A stretch of DNA of 64,000 nt from Nemertoderma westbladi (GCA_032718475.1 JAUCBJ010002454.1:43521-107520), one strand, 5' to 3'. Counted from the first letter of the stretch, positions 38,101-50,276 are shown. Program-made: numbers and translations. Notes: generated by a model not told the origin, from the sequence alone.

Positions 38101-41100
38101 ATATAGACGTGAGTGACTCCAACCAAAGAGACCCCGTTAACCTACAAAGTAAATACAGACGTGAGTGACTCCAACCAAAGAGACCCCGTTAACCTACAAA
38201 GTAAATACAGACGTGAGTGACTCCAACCAAAGAGACCCCGTTAATCTACAAAGTAAATATAGGCGTGAGTGACTCCAACCAAAGAGACCCCGTTAACCTA
38301 CAAAGTAAATACAGACGTGAGTGACTCCAACCAAAGAGACCCCGTTAATCTACAAAGTAAATATAGACGTGAGTGACTCCAACCAAAGAGACCCCGTTAA
38401 CCTACAAAGTAAATATAGACGTGAGTGACTCCAACCAAAGAGAACCCGTTAACCTACAAAGTAAATACAGACGTGAGTGACTCCAACCAAAGAGACCCCG
38501 TTAATCTACAAAGTAAATATAGGCGTGAGTGACTACAACCAAAGAGACCCCGTTAACCTACAAAGTAAATACAGACGTGAGTGACTCCAACCAAAGAGAC
38601 CCCGTTAACCTACAAAGTAAATACAGACGTGAGTGACTCCAACCAAAGAGACCCCGTTAATCTACAAAGTAAATATAGGCGTGAGTGACTCCAACCAAAG
38701 AGAACCCGTTAACCTACAAAGTAAATACAGACGTGAGTGACTCCAACCAAAGAGACCCCGTTAACCTACAAAGTAAATATAGACGTGAGTGACTCCAACC
38801 AAAGAGACCCCGTTAACCTACAAAGTAAATATAGACGTGAGTGACTCCAACCAAAGAGACCCCGTTAACCTACAAAGTAAATATAGACGTGAGTGACTCC
38901 AACCAAAGAGACCCCGTTAACCTACAAAGTAAATACAGACGTGAGTGACTCCAACCAAAGAGACCCCGTTAACCTACAAAGTAAATATAGACGTGAGTGA
39001 CTCCAACCAAAGAGACCCCGTTAACCTACAAAGTAAATACAGACGTGAGTGACTCCAACCAAAGAGACCCCGTTAACCTACAAAGTAAATATAGACGTGA
39101 GTGACTCCAACCAAAGAGACCCCGTTAACCTACAAAGTAAATATAGACGTGAGTGACTCCAACCAAAGAGACCCCGTTAACCTACAAAGTAAATATAGAC
39201 GTGAGTGACTCCAACCAAAGAGACCCCGTTAACCTACAAAGTAAATACAGACGTGAGTGACTCCAACCAAAGAGACCCCGTTAACCTACAAAGTAAATAT
39301 AGACGTGAGTGACTACAACCAAAGAGACCCCGTTAACCTACAAAGTAAATATAGACGTGAGTGACTCCAACCAAAGAGACCCCGTTAACCTACAAAGTAA
39401 ATACAGACGTGAGTGACTCCAACCAAAGAGACCCCGTTAACCTACAAAGTAAATACAGACGTGAGTGACTCCAACCAAAGAGACCCCGTTAATCTACAAA
39501 GTAAATATAGGCGTGAGTGACTCCAACCAAAGAGACCCCGTTAACCTACAAAGTAAATACAGACGTGAGTGACTCCAACCAAAGAGACCCCGTTAACCTA
39601 CAAAGTAAATACAGACGTGAGTGACTCCAACCAAAGAGACCCCGTTAATCTACAAAGTAAATACAGACGTGAGTGACTCCAACCAAAGAGACCCCGTTAA
39701 CCTACAAAGTAAATATAGACGTGAGTGACTCCAACCAAAGAGACACCGTTAACCTACAAAGTAAATATAGACGTGAGTGACTCCAACCAAAGAGACCCCG
39801 TTAATCTACAAAGTAAATATAGGCGTGAGTGACTCCAAGCAAAGAGACCCCGTTAACCTACAAAGTAAATATAGACGTGAGTGACTCCAACCAAAGAGAC
39901 ACCGTTAACCTACAAAGTAAATATAGACGTGAGTGACTCCAACCAAAGAGACACCGTTAACCTACAAAGTAAATATAGACGTGAGTGACTCCAACCAAAG
40001 AGACCCCGTTAACCTACAAAGTAAATACAGACGTGAGTGACTCCAACCAAAGAGACCCCGTTAATCTACAAAGTAAATATAGACGTGAGTGACTCCAACC
40101 AAAGAGACCCCGTTAACCTACAAAGTAAATACAGACGTGAGTGACTCCAACCAAAGAGACCCCGTTAACCTACAAAGTAAATACAGACGTGAGTGACTCC
40201 AACCAAAGAGACCCCGTTAACCTACAAAGTAAATACAGACGTGAGTGACTCCAACCAAAGAGACCCCGTTAACCTACAAAGTAAATATAGGCGTAAGTGA
40301 CTCCAACCAAAGAGACCCCGTTAACCTACAAAGTAAATATAGACGTGAGTGACTCCAACCAAAGAGACCCCGTTAATCTACAAAGTAAATATAGACGTGA
40401 GTGACTCCAACCAAAGAGACCCCGTTAACCTACAAAGTAAATATAGACGTGAGTGACTCCAAGCATAGAGACCCCGTTAACCTACAAAGTAAATATAGAC
40501 GTGAGTGACTCCAACCAAAGAGACCCCGTTAACCTACAAAGTAAATATAGACGTAAGTGACTCCAACCAAAGAGCCCCCGTTAACCTACAAAGTAAATAC
40601 AGACGTGAGTGACTCCAACCAAAGAGCCCCCGTTAACCTACAAAGTAAATACAGACGTGAGTGACTCCAACCAAAGAGACCCCGTTAACCTACAAAGTAA
40701 ATACAGACGTGAGTGACTCCAACCAAAGAGCCCCCGTTAACCTACAAAGTAAATACAGACGTGAGTGACTCCAACCAAAGAGACCCCGTTAACCTACAAA
40801 GTAAATATAGGCGTAAGTGACTCCAACCAAAGAGACCCCGTTAACCTACAAAGTAAATATAGACGTGAGTGACTCCAACCAAAGAGACCCCGTTAATCTA
40901 CAAAGTAAATATAGACGTGAGTGACTCCAACCAAAGAGACCCCGTTAACCTACAAAGTAAATATAGACGTAAGTGACTCCAACCAAAGAGACCCCGTTAA
41001 CCTACAAAGTAAATATAGACGTGAGTGACTCCAACCAAAGAGACCCCGTTAATCTACAAAGTAAATATAGACGTGAGTGACTCCAACCAAAGAGACCCCG

Positions 41101-41990
41101 TTAACCTACAAAGTAAATATAGACGTGAGTGACTCCAACCAAAGAGACCCCGTTAACCTACAAAGTAAATACAGACGTGAGTGACTCCAACCAAAGAGCC
41201 CCCGTTAGCCTACAAAGTAAATATAGACGTGAGTGACTCCAACCAAAGAGACCCCGTTAACCTACAAAGTAAATATAGACGTGAGTGACTCCAACCAAAG
41301 AGACCCCGTTAACCTACAAAGTAAATACAGACGTGAGTGACTCCAACCAAAGAGACCCCGTTAACCTACAAAGTAAATATAGACGTGAGTGACTCCAACC
41401 AAAGAGACCCCGTTAACCTACAAAGTAAATATAGACGTGAGTGACTCCAACCAAAGAGACCCCGTTAACCTACAAAGTAAATATAGACGTGAGTGACTCC
41501 AACCAAAGAGACCCCGTTAACCTACAAAGTAAATATAGACGCGAGTGACTCCAACCAAAGAGACCCCGTTAACCTACAAAGTAAATATAGAGGTGAGTGA
41601 CTCCAACCAAAGAGACCCCGTTAACCTACAAAGTAAATATAGAGGTGAGTGACTCCAACCAAAGAGACCCCGTTAACCTACAAAGTAAATATAGACGTGA
41701 GTGACTCCAACCAAAGAGACCCCGTTAACCTACAAAGTAAATATAGACGCGAGTGACTCCAACCAAAGAGACCCCGTTAATCTACAAAGTAAATATAGAC
41801 GTGAGTGACTCCAACCAAAGAGACCCCGTTAACCTACAAAGTAAATATAGACGTGAGTGACTCCAACCAAAGAAACCCCGTTAACCTACAAAGTAAATAT
41901 AGACGTGAGTGACTCCAACCAAAGAGACCCCGTTAACCTACAAAGTAAATATAGACGTGAGTGACTTCATCCAAAGGCTAAGTTAATCAA
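23114..41990. repeat. 52-bp satellite made of copies of a Scribble acceptor junction
   Basis: About 363 head-to-tail units in 18.9 kb. On the minus strand a unit is 19 nt of intron (GTCTATATTTACTTTGTAG) followed by 33 nt matching the start of exon 23113-22922 (GTTAACGGGGTCTC, then TTTGG where the exon has ATGCT, then TTGGAGTCACTCAC). Frequent variants: ACAGACG for ATAGACG, TTAATC, TTAGCC, GACCACG, GACTCCG, AGAGGTG. A few units carry the exon-like AAGCATAG. Stretches of 9-10 units are themselves duplicated. The last unit near 41976 degrades into unrelated sequence. Confidence 0.98.
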
Positions 41991-42832
41991 CATTCACAGA
42001 TCATGACACTGAATTTATTTTCAATATGTTATACGATAATTGTATCCCATTAATAATACCACCAAAATGTATCTGGTACGGTCTACAGTAAGAGCCTAAA
42101 GGAACATCTATAAAAGATTTGTTTCGCTGTTCGCGTGACTTACCTTCGATATCAACTGCAATAAGTGCCTTAATTAACTGCATATCATTATTTGTATGAG
42201 CTAATAATTGATGTATCTAATTATTTGCTCACTATAACCTGTTCTTCTAGTGTAAACAGTGCAATCTATGATAGTCTACTTTAACTTATTGCCTTGTATA
42301 TTTGCTGAATATCCAAACCATATATATAAACCCAACTAATTCTCATCTAACACAAATATATCATAATTTTTATTATAATTACAAAACATAATCCTATCCC
42401 TGCAATTCCATTAAAATATTCGAATTGGGGGCAGTGGCCAGTATCTCAAAGTCAGAAAATAATTTATAAGAATCACTTTAAATAAAAGATTTTAATAAAC
42501 CTTGTTTCATAATTCTTAGGCTTATTTATTTCTTTAGTAGTAATTATTTTTTGAGCGACTTTTTAATCAGCAATTATTTCGACGAATTGTTTTACACACC
42601 CGACTCCCGTTTATTACTGTAAAACTCACTCGCTGCCCTACTGTTTCTACTATTCACACACAATGATATTTGTTTCTATTCTCGAAAATGAGGATAAAAT
42701 ATCAAACAAAATTGTAATTAATTTATCTGTCTAACAAAAAAATGTATACTTTTTAAAAAAATACTAATAGTTATTAACTGCTGCTAAATATTAAATAATA
42801 TATATATATTTTGAAGAAATTGAGTTGCATTA
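41991..42832. other. Intergenic (inside Scribble intron), upstream of aquaporin A
   Basis: AT-rich DNA with no supported gene. A run TATATATATATT at about 42800-42811 lies about 100 bases before the aquaporin A start codon and could serve as a TATA element; this is a guess from position. TTTGCAG at 42864-42870 could be an acceptor for a 5' UTR intron or a spliced leader. Confidence 0.35.
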
Positions 42833-42907
42833 TTGTACATTTTCCAAATTTCCCTGATATCTGTTTGCAGCTGCGATTCCAGGCGTAGCCTACTCTCTGT
42901 TACCTGT

Positions 42908-44483
42908 ATGTCTCTCAATCCTGCATTCGTATCTGGCAATGACCAAGAACCACCCCAAGTTAACTTACTCTATGTGGAAGAGAAAAAGAATGAGCCAATG
43001 CTTATTGATGAAATCTCATCTGAGAACTGCGCCGACAAGGTAAGAGGCGATTTCCATTTGAACAAGTTATTAGGGCGAGTAAATAATGCGAGCCATCAGC
43101 GAAATGTTATAATTATAATTAAATTGTTGGCTAGATGGCTTGCAGCTTTTGCTGCACGAAGCCACTCGGTCCGCATCCTCTGGCCTTCAACATTCAAGGA
43201 TGAACTCCGTGTAGGCTATGGGTACGTTCACACATAAACAGTAAACTTTCAATATGCAACTATCAAAATCCACATTTCCTGTTCTCTCTTACTTGAAAGT
43301 TGAAAGCTGGCATTTCTAGCTTTGATAACCAATCAGAAGTAACAACGATATACCTATTCCTATTGAATGAATATCGTAGTTATCTGAAAGTTAAAAGTTC
43401 ATGTGCGAATAAACCTCATATGTTTAAAAGCACATATAGGTATCTATATAGTTATAGCCCACCATAGATATTCGGTATGTGATAATTAATAAATGTCTAC
43501 AAACTGGAATGATGTAGCACCGAAGTTTTTTATTAAAACACCTTTTGATGGTCTTTTGTCTAATTTTTTTTCCTTAAAGTGTCTTATTTGTCCGCATTTT
43601 TGGGGATATAAAAGTGAATTTTTAAAAGTAAAAATAATTATGAACTGCCACTATTGCTGCCATTTATTTATTCTGACAGATATTTTATTTATGTTTTTAG
43701 ATTGTTTCCAAACTCCGCATAAATAATCCAACAATACGTGCATGTTTGTCTGAGTGTTTGGCGACCTTCATTCTCTTATTAATTGGCAATGGATCTGTGG
43801 CACAATCCGTTCTGAGCAGAGGGACACTTGGCTCGCCCCTATCTATACAAATATCTTGGGGTTTTGCAGTAACATTGGCTGTTTACTTCACAAATGGATT
43901 GAGTGGCGGCCACATAAACCCAGCGATATCCTTAGCAATGTTCGCTTTAGGGAAGATCAACTGGAGGCAACTAGTGGGGTACACGGTCGCGCAGTTTCTT
44001 GGTGCGTTCATTGCGTCACCACTATTATATGCAGTTTATTGGGACGCATTCAACGAGTTCGACGGCGGTATCCGTCAGGCTTTTGGACCAAACGGTACAG
44101 CTGGTATATTCGCCACCTATCCTACTGAGTGGCTAACTGTGGGAGGCGGGGTACTCGATCAGGTTGTAGCTACTGCGGTTCTAGCTGCGACTGTATGCGC
44201 GGTCACTGACCCTTCCAACAAGGTCCCTAAAGGGGTTGAACCCGTACTCGTTGGGTTCATGGTGATTCTACTTGGTACAGGTCTCGGTTTGAACTGTGGT
44301 TATCCACTCAACCCCGCTCGGGATTTCTCTCCCCGGCTGTTTATGTCGCTGGCCGGCTGGGGTTCGGAGGTTTGGATGACAGCCAATGGGGTACATTGGT
44401 GGTGGGTGCCAGTAGTCGGACCATACATAGGTGGTCTAGTAGGAGTATTCTTATATAAAGTCATTGTTCCTATGCATAATTAG
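42908..44483 (+). CDS. Aquaglyceroporin A (two exons)
   Basis: Exon 1 is 42908-43039 (44 codons, donor AAG|GTAAGA) and exon 2 is 43701-44483 (acceptor GTTTTTAG), phase 0; total 304 residues, normal for the AQP3/7/9/10 class. Six membrane helices flank two pore motifs: NPA at 117-119 and NPARD at 248-252. The Asp after NPAR marks glycerol-conducting members. Predicted aromatic/Arg filter: Trp97, Gly236, Tyr245, Arg251. NGTAGIFATYP at 175-185 in loop C is strongly AQP3-like and holds an N-glycosylation site. The acidic N-terminus (YVEEKKNEPMLIDE) is cytoplasmic. It should pass water, glycerol and small solutes. It lies antisense within the Scribble intron and is paired with a paralogue 5.8 kb downstream. 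Confidence 0.95.
43222..43415. mobile_element. MITE-like element in aquaporin A intron
   Basis: Left end GTTCACACATAAACAG...AACTTTCAA (43226-43252); right end CGTAGTTATCTGAAAGTT...TTCATGTGCGAAT (43375-43410), roughly its complement. About 190 bp, non-coding. The right end, read in complement, matches about 30 of 36 bases of the 41-bp satellite at 53490-64000. The intron of aquaporin B lacks it. Confidence 0.6.
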
Positions 44484-46055
44484 TTACATTTTAGAACAAT
44501 GCCATATTTTTAGCACATTAGGATATTTCCAAATGATATTTGTACACTCGAATTTGAAATAACAAAGCCTAAATAGACAGAAAACCTGAGAAATATAATC
44601 TGGGATACACGATAACCAACAAAGAAACCAAAATACCATTTTCAAATTGGTGCCAGATATTATTATTCGCTTTAATTATTTGCTTTTACTTTATACATAA
44701 CTTAGTTGCTACATAGTTGTTATTTAATTATAATAAGCATAAATATATTTAGAGTCATTAGATGTGGTGCAATTTGTAGAATATTGTAAACAAATTTCAA
44801 TTACAATGTAATTAAATGCAAACTTTGGACCTTCCACTTAGCTCCTAGTGTAACCAACCACATTCGCCCTCTAGTGTCCAATATGCTTCTACTTACAGAC
44901 ACTGAGTGAAACTCAGTCTCCTTCTTTATGTAACTGCTGCTAAGTTGACTGCGAAGTTGACTGTCTAACTGTCATACTTTTCCTACCGCTATCTTCTTCT
45001 CCAGAAACGTCCCCCATGAAACTGTTTTGTTGTGGAATATTTGATATCGATGTGGCAGTTTAATCTCCATAGCTTTCTAAAGTTTATATTTATAGAACTG
45101 GAATCATAGGTGTAATTTATTTCATACAGCCTCAAATATGATTCCAGCATATCCAATCTGCCACACACACCGCTTTTTGCTCATGACCTTTCTAAGGGTC
45201 CGTATGTTCCGCTAGTAATGCCCCAACCCATTTATTAACAGTTCGCTACTTATTATGTATAAAATGCTTTCGGCATGTTTAGAGGTTAGGTGCAACAGTG
45301 TGATTTCCGGCCAATTACACTTTTTTCCAATAAAATCAGGATTACCCTTTTTATGGATTACGTTTTTTTTTGTTATGGATTGCATTACAGCTAAAGGTTG
45401 CTCTCCTTTGAGCACAATTATTCGTCTCACAACATTCGTAACAATAACCTCGATGCATATTTTGGAAGGGATTCACAATGTAAACTTATCTGGATAGGAA
45501 CGCTTTTGGAGGCTTTGTATCGAATCGACACAATGAAATGATCACTCTTCGCCATCCACGGGAACGGTGAGTCCCACACGTGGTCTAAGACCCAGACGAT
45601 ATACCATCCCGAGGTTGTGGTAAATCAACTTACTCTAATATCTTACTCTAGCTTCATGACCTTTTTTTAACTTAGGACCATCAGCATACCTGCATAAGCA
45701 GCTGATACGAAAATGGTGCTACTGGAATAAGTAGCTTATCAATATGGCCTTGCTTTCAGCCAATAGGATCCATCTCTAGTATCCTGGCAACATATAATTT
45801 GTGATCAGCTATGAACCAGCTAGCAAAAAAAATGTTACCTACTGTGATGAATTAACTCAGGGAAGAGGGATAAGTTGAGTTCATAGGTATGAATTTCCCG
45901 GTGTTGAACACATAAAGTGCGTACTGATTTTAAGTTTAAATCAGCCGTTTGCTGCCAGACTGAATGGTGGTGCCTCGACAAACTGACAGCTTCAGCAGTT
46001 AGCTTGTAGGCCAATACATTGCGCATAGCTGCCCGATTTATTGATGTTATTTGAT
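44484..46055. other. 3' flank of aquaporin A
   Basis: 44650-44910 aligns with 50560-50683 joined to 51090-51195 behind aquaporin B (shared GGTGCAATT, AATGTAATTAAAT, TCGCC-TCTA, CAATAT-GCTTCTACTTA), so the duplication unit reaches at least 400 bp past the gene. The remainder is AT-rich without a supported gene; open frames at 45212-45497 overlap on both strands and lack domains. Confidence 0.5.
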
Positions 46056-46099
46056 ATTTTTTAGTTTGGCCAACAACTTGTTTTGCTCAGTTTACTTTT

Positions 46100-47035
46100 A
46101 TTATGACCTTTCAACACCATATCCTGGAATATAGTGTCGTAATTCAGTAACTTGAATTCCCCCAAACCCCCCCCCCCCCCCCCCCCCCCCACCCACCCAC
46201 CACATTTTTCTGCAAATTTTAATGAGATTACAATTTGAAATACAGATAGTTTCACTTCCCGACCACTGACTGGGTGAGTCAGAATTTTTATTTTGCTTTC
46301 AATCTGTAGCTACAAGCGATTGAAAAAGGTGTCACGACGAAATTTCACCAGTTACAAATTACGCCGCAGTTATTCTTCAACCTCCTATTGATTTGTTAGT
46401 TGTTAGTACTGATGGAAAGCTGCCCCTGCAAGGATTCCAAATATGCAACACAATCTGAATTTCGTTGAAAAATAGCTGAGATATGAGCGTTCAAATGTTG
46501 GATGTTTTGCTTCTGCGCTTCTTCCTATTTAATTATTCACCATTATTTTTGAACATTTTGTTTATGTATGAATAGCTACCAGTTATTGCCTTGTTGCAGA
46601 AATAATGAAAATGCCCGAAACCAGAATATGGTACATTTATTAAATAAAATAAAATAGCCTCGCGCAGCTGCAAAACCATGCAACTTTCGAACGCTAATAT
46701 CTCAGCTATTCATCAACGAATTCTGATGGTGTTATATATTTGGAATCCTTGCATGGCCAGCTTTCTAACATTACCAACAAATGAAAAGGTTTAAGAATAA
46801 CTGCGGTGTAACTGGTGCAATATCGGAAGAGACACTTTCTTAAAAAGCTTGTAGCTACAGATTGAAAGCAAAAATAAAAATTGACCCACGGAGGAGGAGG
46901 GAGGTGATGCTATTTTTTTTCATGCAATATCATTAAGATTAATATAAAAAAATTAGGAGGGTGTGGGGGGGGGGGGGGGGGGTTGTGTGGGGCGGTATCT
47001 GACGAAGTCACTATATTCTAGGACATGGTGTAAGT
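46100..47035. mobile_element. Second foldback element
   Basis: Left arm about 46110-46500, right arm about 46660-47035, inverted. Pairing words: TTTCAATCTGTAGCTACAAGC at 46297 against GCTTGTAGCTACAGATTGAAA at 46849, and ATCTCAGCTATT against AATAGCTGAGAT. A run of 24 C (46167-46190) in the left arm is matched by 18 G (46965-46982) in the right arm. The outer sequence CCTGGAATATAGTGTCGTAATTCAGT resembles that of the element at 12798-15352. Confidence 0.6.
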
Positions 47036-47265
47036 AGTATATATACAGTAGAAGATACCACATTACTGCGGCATTTTCAGTAGCGAAGTAATACAGTCTT
47101 TCCTGTAAAGCTCTGGCGAGTACCTTTACCATGAATAAGAACCTGAAACTTGAACACTAAGAAAACATGCAGCTGATATTATTATTATAATCGTAATTCC
47201 TCAGTTACTTCTAAGCCTAAGCGTAAGGTGGCTGGCTGATTGTAGAGTTTACGTTACGCTTTAGA
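47036..47265. other. Spacer, nothing seen
   Basis: No gene or repeat recognised between the foldback element and the GGGTACAA cluster. Confidence 0.4.
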
Positions 47266-47269
47266 GCAA

Positions 47270-47780
47270 TGGGTACAAAGGTTAATGGGTAGAACGAGTC
47301 AAAGGGAAGAAAACGAGTCAAATGGTACAACAGGAAATGGTACAACGAGACAAAGGGTAGAAACCAGGTGGTCAAAGGGTACAAAACAGGACGTCAAAGG
47401 GTACACAAAAACGAGTCAAAGTGTACAACATCAAAGGGTACAACGAGTCAAAGGGTACAAACAAGGCGGTTATTTAGTTTGTTTAATACTTTGGTTAAAG
47501 GGTTAGTTGGAATTTAGCAGAAATTAAGCGGAATTTCTTAGATTATGACTTAGGGTTACATGACAGTTTTAATTAGGTTTGAGGACGCGAGTAACCAGCG
47601 AGTTGTGTAACCAGCGAGTTTCATACAGTATCAAAATCCCTGTTGTTCACTTTGTCCTGTTGTACCCTTTCTATAATATTTGTACCCTTTGACGTGGTTT
47701 TTGTACCCTTTGACATGGCTGTCGGACCCTTTTTTCCATTTTTGTACTCTTTGACTCGATGTACCCTTTGACTCGGAATC
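47270..47780. repeat. Inverted clusters of TCAAAGGGTACAA
   Basis: At 47270-47465 about ten degenerate copies of TCAAAGGGTACAA at 14-25-base spacing; at 47640-47775 about seven copies of its complement TTGTACCCTTTGA. The two clusters face each other around a 180-bp spacer and could fold into a hairpin. No gene. Confidence 0.65.
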
Positions 47781-48622
47781 CTGCGTTGCGTTGAAGCGCG
47801 ATAGGATAGATAGGTACTGAGGTACCGGTTCCCGGAATCCACACAGACACTGATCAGTAAATTCGTAACCTCGATTTTGTCAGTCAGTGGGTGACATTGT
47901 GGTTGAGACGGTTAGCGTTAGTGTAATATCTCTTTGAGATAAGAATATATATTTACGGTTTGAAATGCTCCTTGGGCACCAACTCATGGAAACTTCCTGC
48001 AACCAATAGGGAAACACCAATGATGTCACCTGTAGGGTAGGTGTGGCATATTGGTCTACGAAAGTAAAACCATAAACATGCTGAATTCGGACGAGGCTAT
48101 AAATGCTTCAAATTGTAGACTTGAAATGATTGGCCGATATTTGGATAAGCCATGATTCTCTGGAAATTGCCACTGAAATTCCAGACAAATTCCAGACGCT
48201 GACATTCCTGCCTCATGCGACATCATTTTTTATGGTAGTTTTTATTGGCGTAGGCCTATTGCATTTAATTTTCCCATTGATGTTTCATGTTACATAAAAA
48301 TTTAATATGTTTTGGCTACATCAAGCTCCATTTTCCCTTCAAAACCTTGAGTTGATGAGAGAGGAACGTAAGAAATAGAAATAGAAAGGCATTTGACATT
48401 GTCCAGTCTGTCTGATTAAGAAAAGATGAATAGCAGAAGTTCAGCAAGCGAATCCAAATCATAACTATAACACCAGGTGAATAGAATATATTTACCCAAA
48501 TATTGGATATAATATTTATTTGTAACAAATAGTACGTATTTGTTCGTATTATTGTACATAGGTTGTCAATAAGTTACTAGCTACACTTTTAGCCGCACTT
48601 TTTCTCACCATAACTGCCGACT
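47781..48622. other. Intergenic, upstream of aquaporin B
   Basis: No gene supported. Immediately upstream of the aquaporin B start, CACTTTTAG at 48585-48593 could be an acceptor for a 5' UTR intron or a spliced leader. Confidence 0.35.
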
Positions 48623-50276
48623 ATGTCTCTGACGCCAGTATTCGTATCTGACAAAGACCAAGAAGCAGCACAAGTTAACTTGCTACATGTGGAAGAGAAA
48701 AAAAGTGAACCAATGACTTTAGATGAAAACACTTCTAAGAACTGGGTCGACAAGGTAAGACTTAGGCTAATTATGTAAGGGATGTCCTTTAAGCCATGTA
48801 AGACACGACTATTAAATAGTGAGAGGAAACAGGCAGGTCAGCCAAAGACATTCCTGAAACATCTGGTAAAGATGGTGTTGATAATACAGTGGAGATATGC
48901 ATGGTGATCGCAAACCATATGTTTTTGTTTTACCTCATTTTCAGAGACTGGGGCTGGAATTGAAGCAAATCTCAAACGGTGATTAACATATCAGTGAATT
49001 AACTAACGGTATGTTAATTATAAGGGAAAGGAGCAGGTTACAGTGTCGCGTTATTCTAACCAAAACAATAAACGAAACTCAATAGAAGAGATTACTGACC
49101 AATTATTGGGCCCATGTGAAGAATACCAGACTTTCCGCTGTATATTTCTCTTTGCAGTTTACCCCATTCCCCATGTGAAGGTTTTCACTAAAAAACTAGG
49201 TTACAGAAGGGCTGAATGTAACCAAAACAATAAACAACTTAATATCTGTACAGGCTGTAAGATAGAAATGAGCGCTTTAAAGCACTTACTATGGAGAAAT
49301 TAAACAAAACACAAATTCTTCATATATAAAAAACAAATCCAATATAAAGTCGACCAAATATTCTTCAGATGGGCGATTTTTGCTCGCACCTAGCTGTTAT
49401 TTGCGACGATTTTCCATGGTGAGGGCCCACTCCATAACTGTATTCCGTTGTCCTTTATTATTACTGACAGAACTTCCTATTTTATTTTTTTAGATTGTTT
49501 CCAAACTCCGCATAAATAATTCAACAATACGTGCATGTTTGTCTGAGTGTTTGGCGACCTTCATTCTCTTATTAATTGGCAATGGATCTGTGGCACAATT
49601 CGTTCTGAGCAGAGGGACACTTGGCTCGCCCCTATCTATACAAATATCTTGGGGTTTTGCAGTAACATTGGCTGTTTATTTCTCAAATGGGTTGAGTGGC
49701 GGCCACATAAACCCAGCGATATCCTTAGCAATGTTCGCTTTAGGGAAGATCAACTGGAGGCAACTAGTGGGGTACACGGTCGCGCAGTTTCTTGGTGCGT
49801 TCATTGCGTCACCACTATTATATGCAGTTTATTGGGACGCATTCAACCAGTTCGACGGCGGTATCCGTCAGGCTTTTGGACCAAACGGTACAGCTGGTAT
49901 ATTCGCCACCTATCCTACTGAGTGGCTGACTGTGGGAGGCGGGGTACTCGATCAGGTTGTAGCTACTGCGGTTCTAGCTGCGACTGTATGCGCTGTCACT
50001 GACCCATCCAACAAGGTCCCTAAAGGGGTTGAACCCATACTCGTTGGGTTCATGGTACTTCTAATTGGTATGAGTCTTGGTTTCAATTGCGGTTTCCCAC
50101 TCAACCCCGCTCGGGATTTCTCTCCCCGGCTGTTTATGTCGCTGGCCGGCTGGGGTTCGGAGGTTTGGATGACAGCCAATGGGGTACATTGGTGGTGGGT
50201 GCCAGTAGTCGGACCATACATAGGTGGTCTAGTAGGAGTATTCTTATATAAAGTCATTGTTGCTATGCATCAGTAG
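48623..50276 (+). CDS. Aquaglyceroporin B (two exons)
   Basis: Same structure as its upstream paralogue: exon 1 48623-48754 (44 codons, AAG|GTAAGA), exon 2 49494-50276 (acceptor TTTTTTTAG), 304 residues, NPA at 117 and NPARD at 248. Exon 2 is about 97 percent identical in DNA to copy A (25 differences in 783 nt, 12 of them within 40 nt), while exon 1 differs at about 26 of 132 positions. Protein differences in exon 2 include S80F, T108S, E163Q and a cluster from 226 to 245 (V226I, I233L, L235I, T237M, G238S, L241F, Y245F). The predicted filter is Trp97, Gly236, Phe245, Arg251, the same set as E. coli GlpF. The glycosylation motif NGT is kept. No disabling change is seen. Confidence 0.95.
49021..49095. 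repeat. Dispersed repeat fragment in aquaporin B intron
   Basis: GGGAAAGGAGCAGGTTACAG followed by a stretch with CCAAAACAATAAAC matches 11357-11425 and, inverted, about 14868-14900. It sits in the intron of copy B only. Confidence 0.6.

Noticed and set aside
23114-41990. CRISPR-like array
   Set aside because: The unit is continuous, with no variable spacers, and the host is an animal; it is a satellite derived from a splice junction.
43754-44128. 124-residue frame overlapping aquaporin A (and its twin at 49547)
   Set aside because: Alternative-frame shadow of exon 2, preserved only because the two exons are nearly identical.
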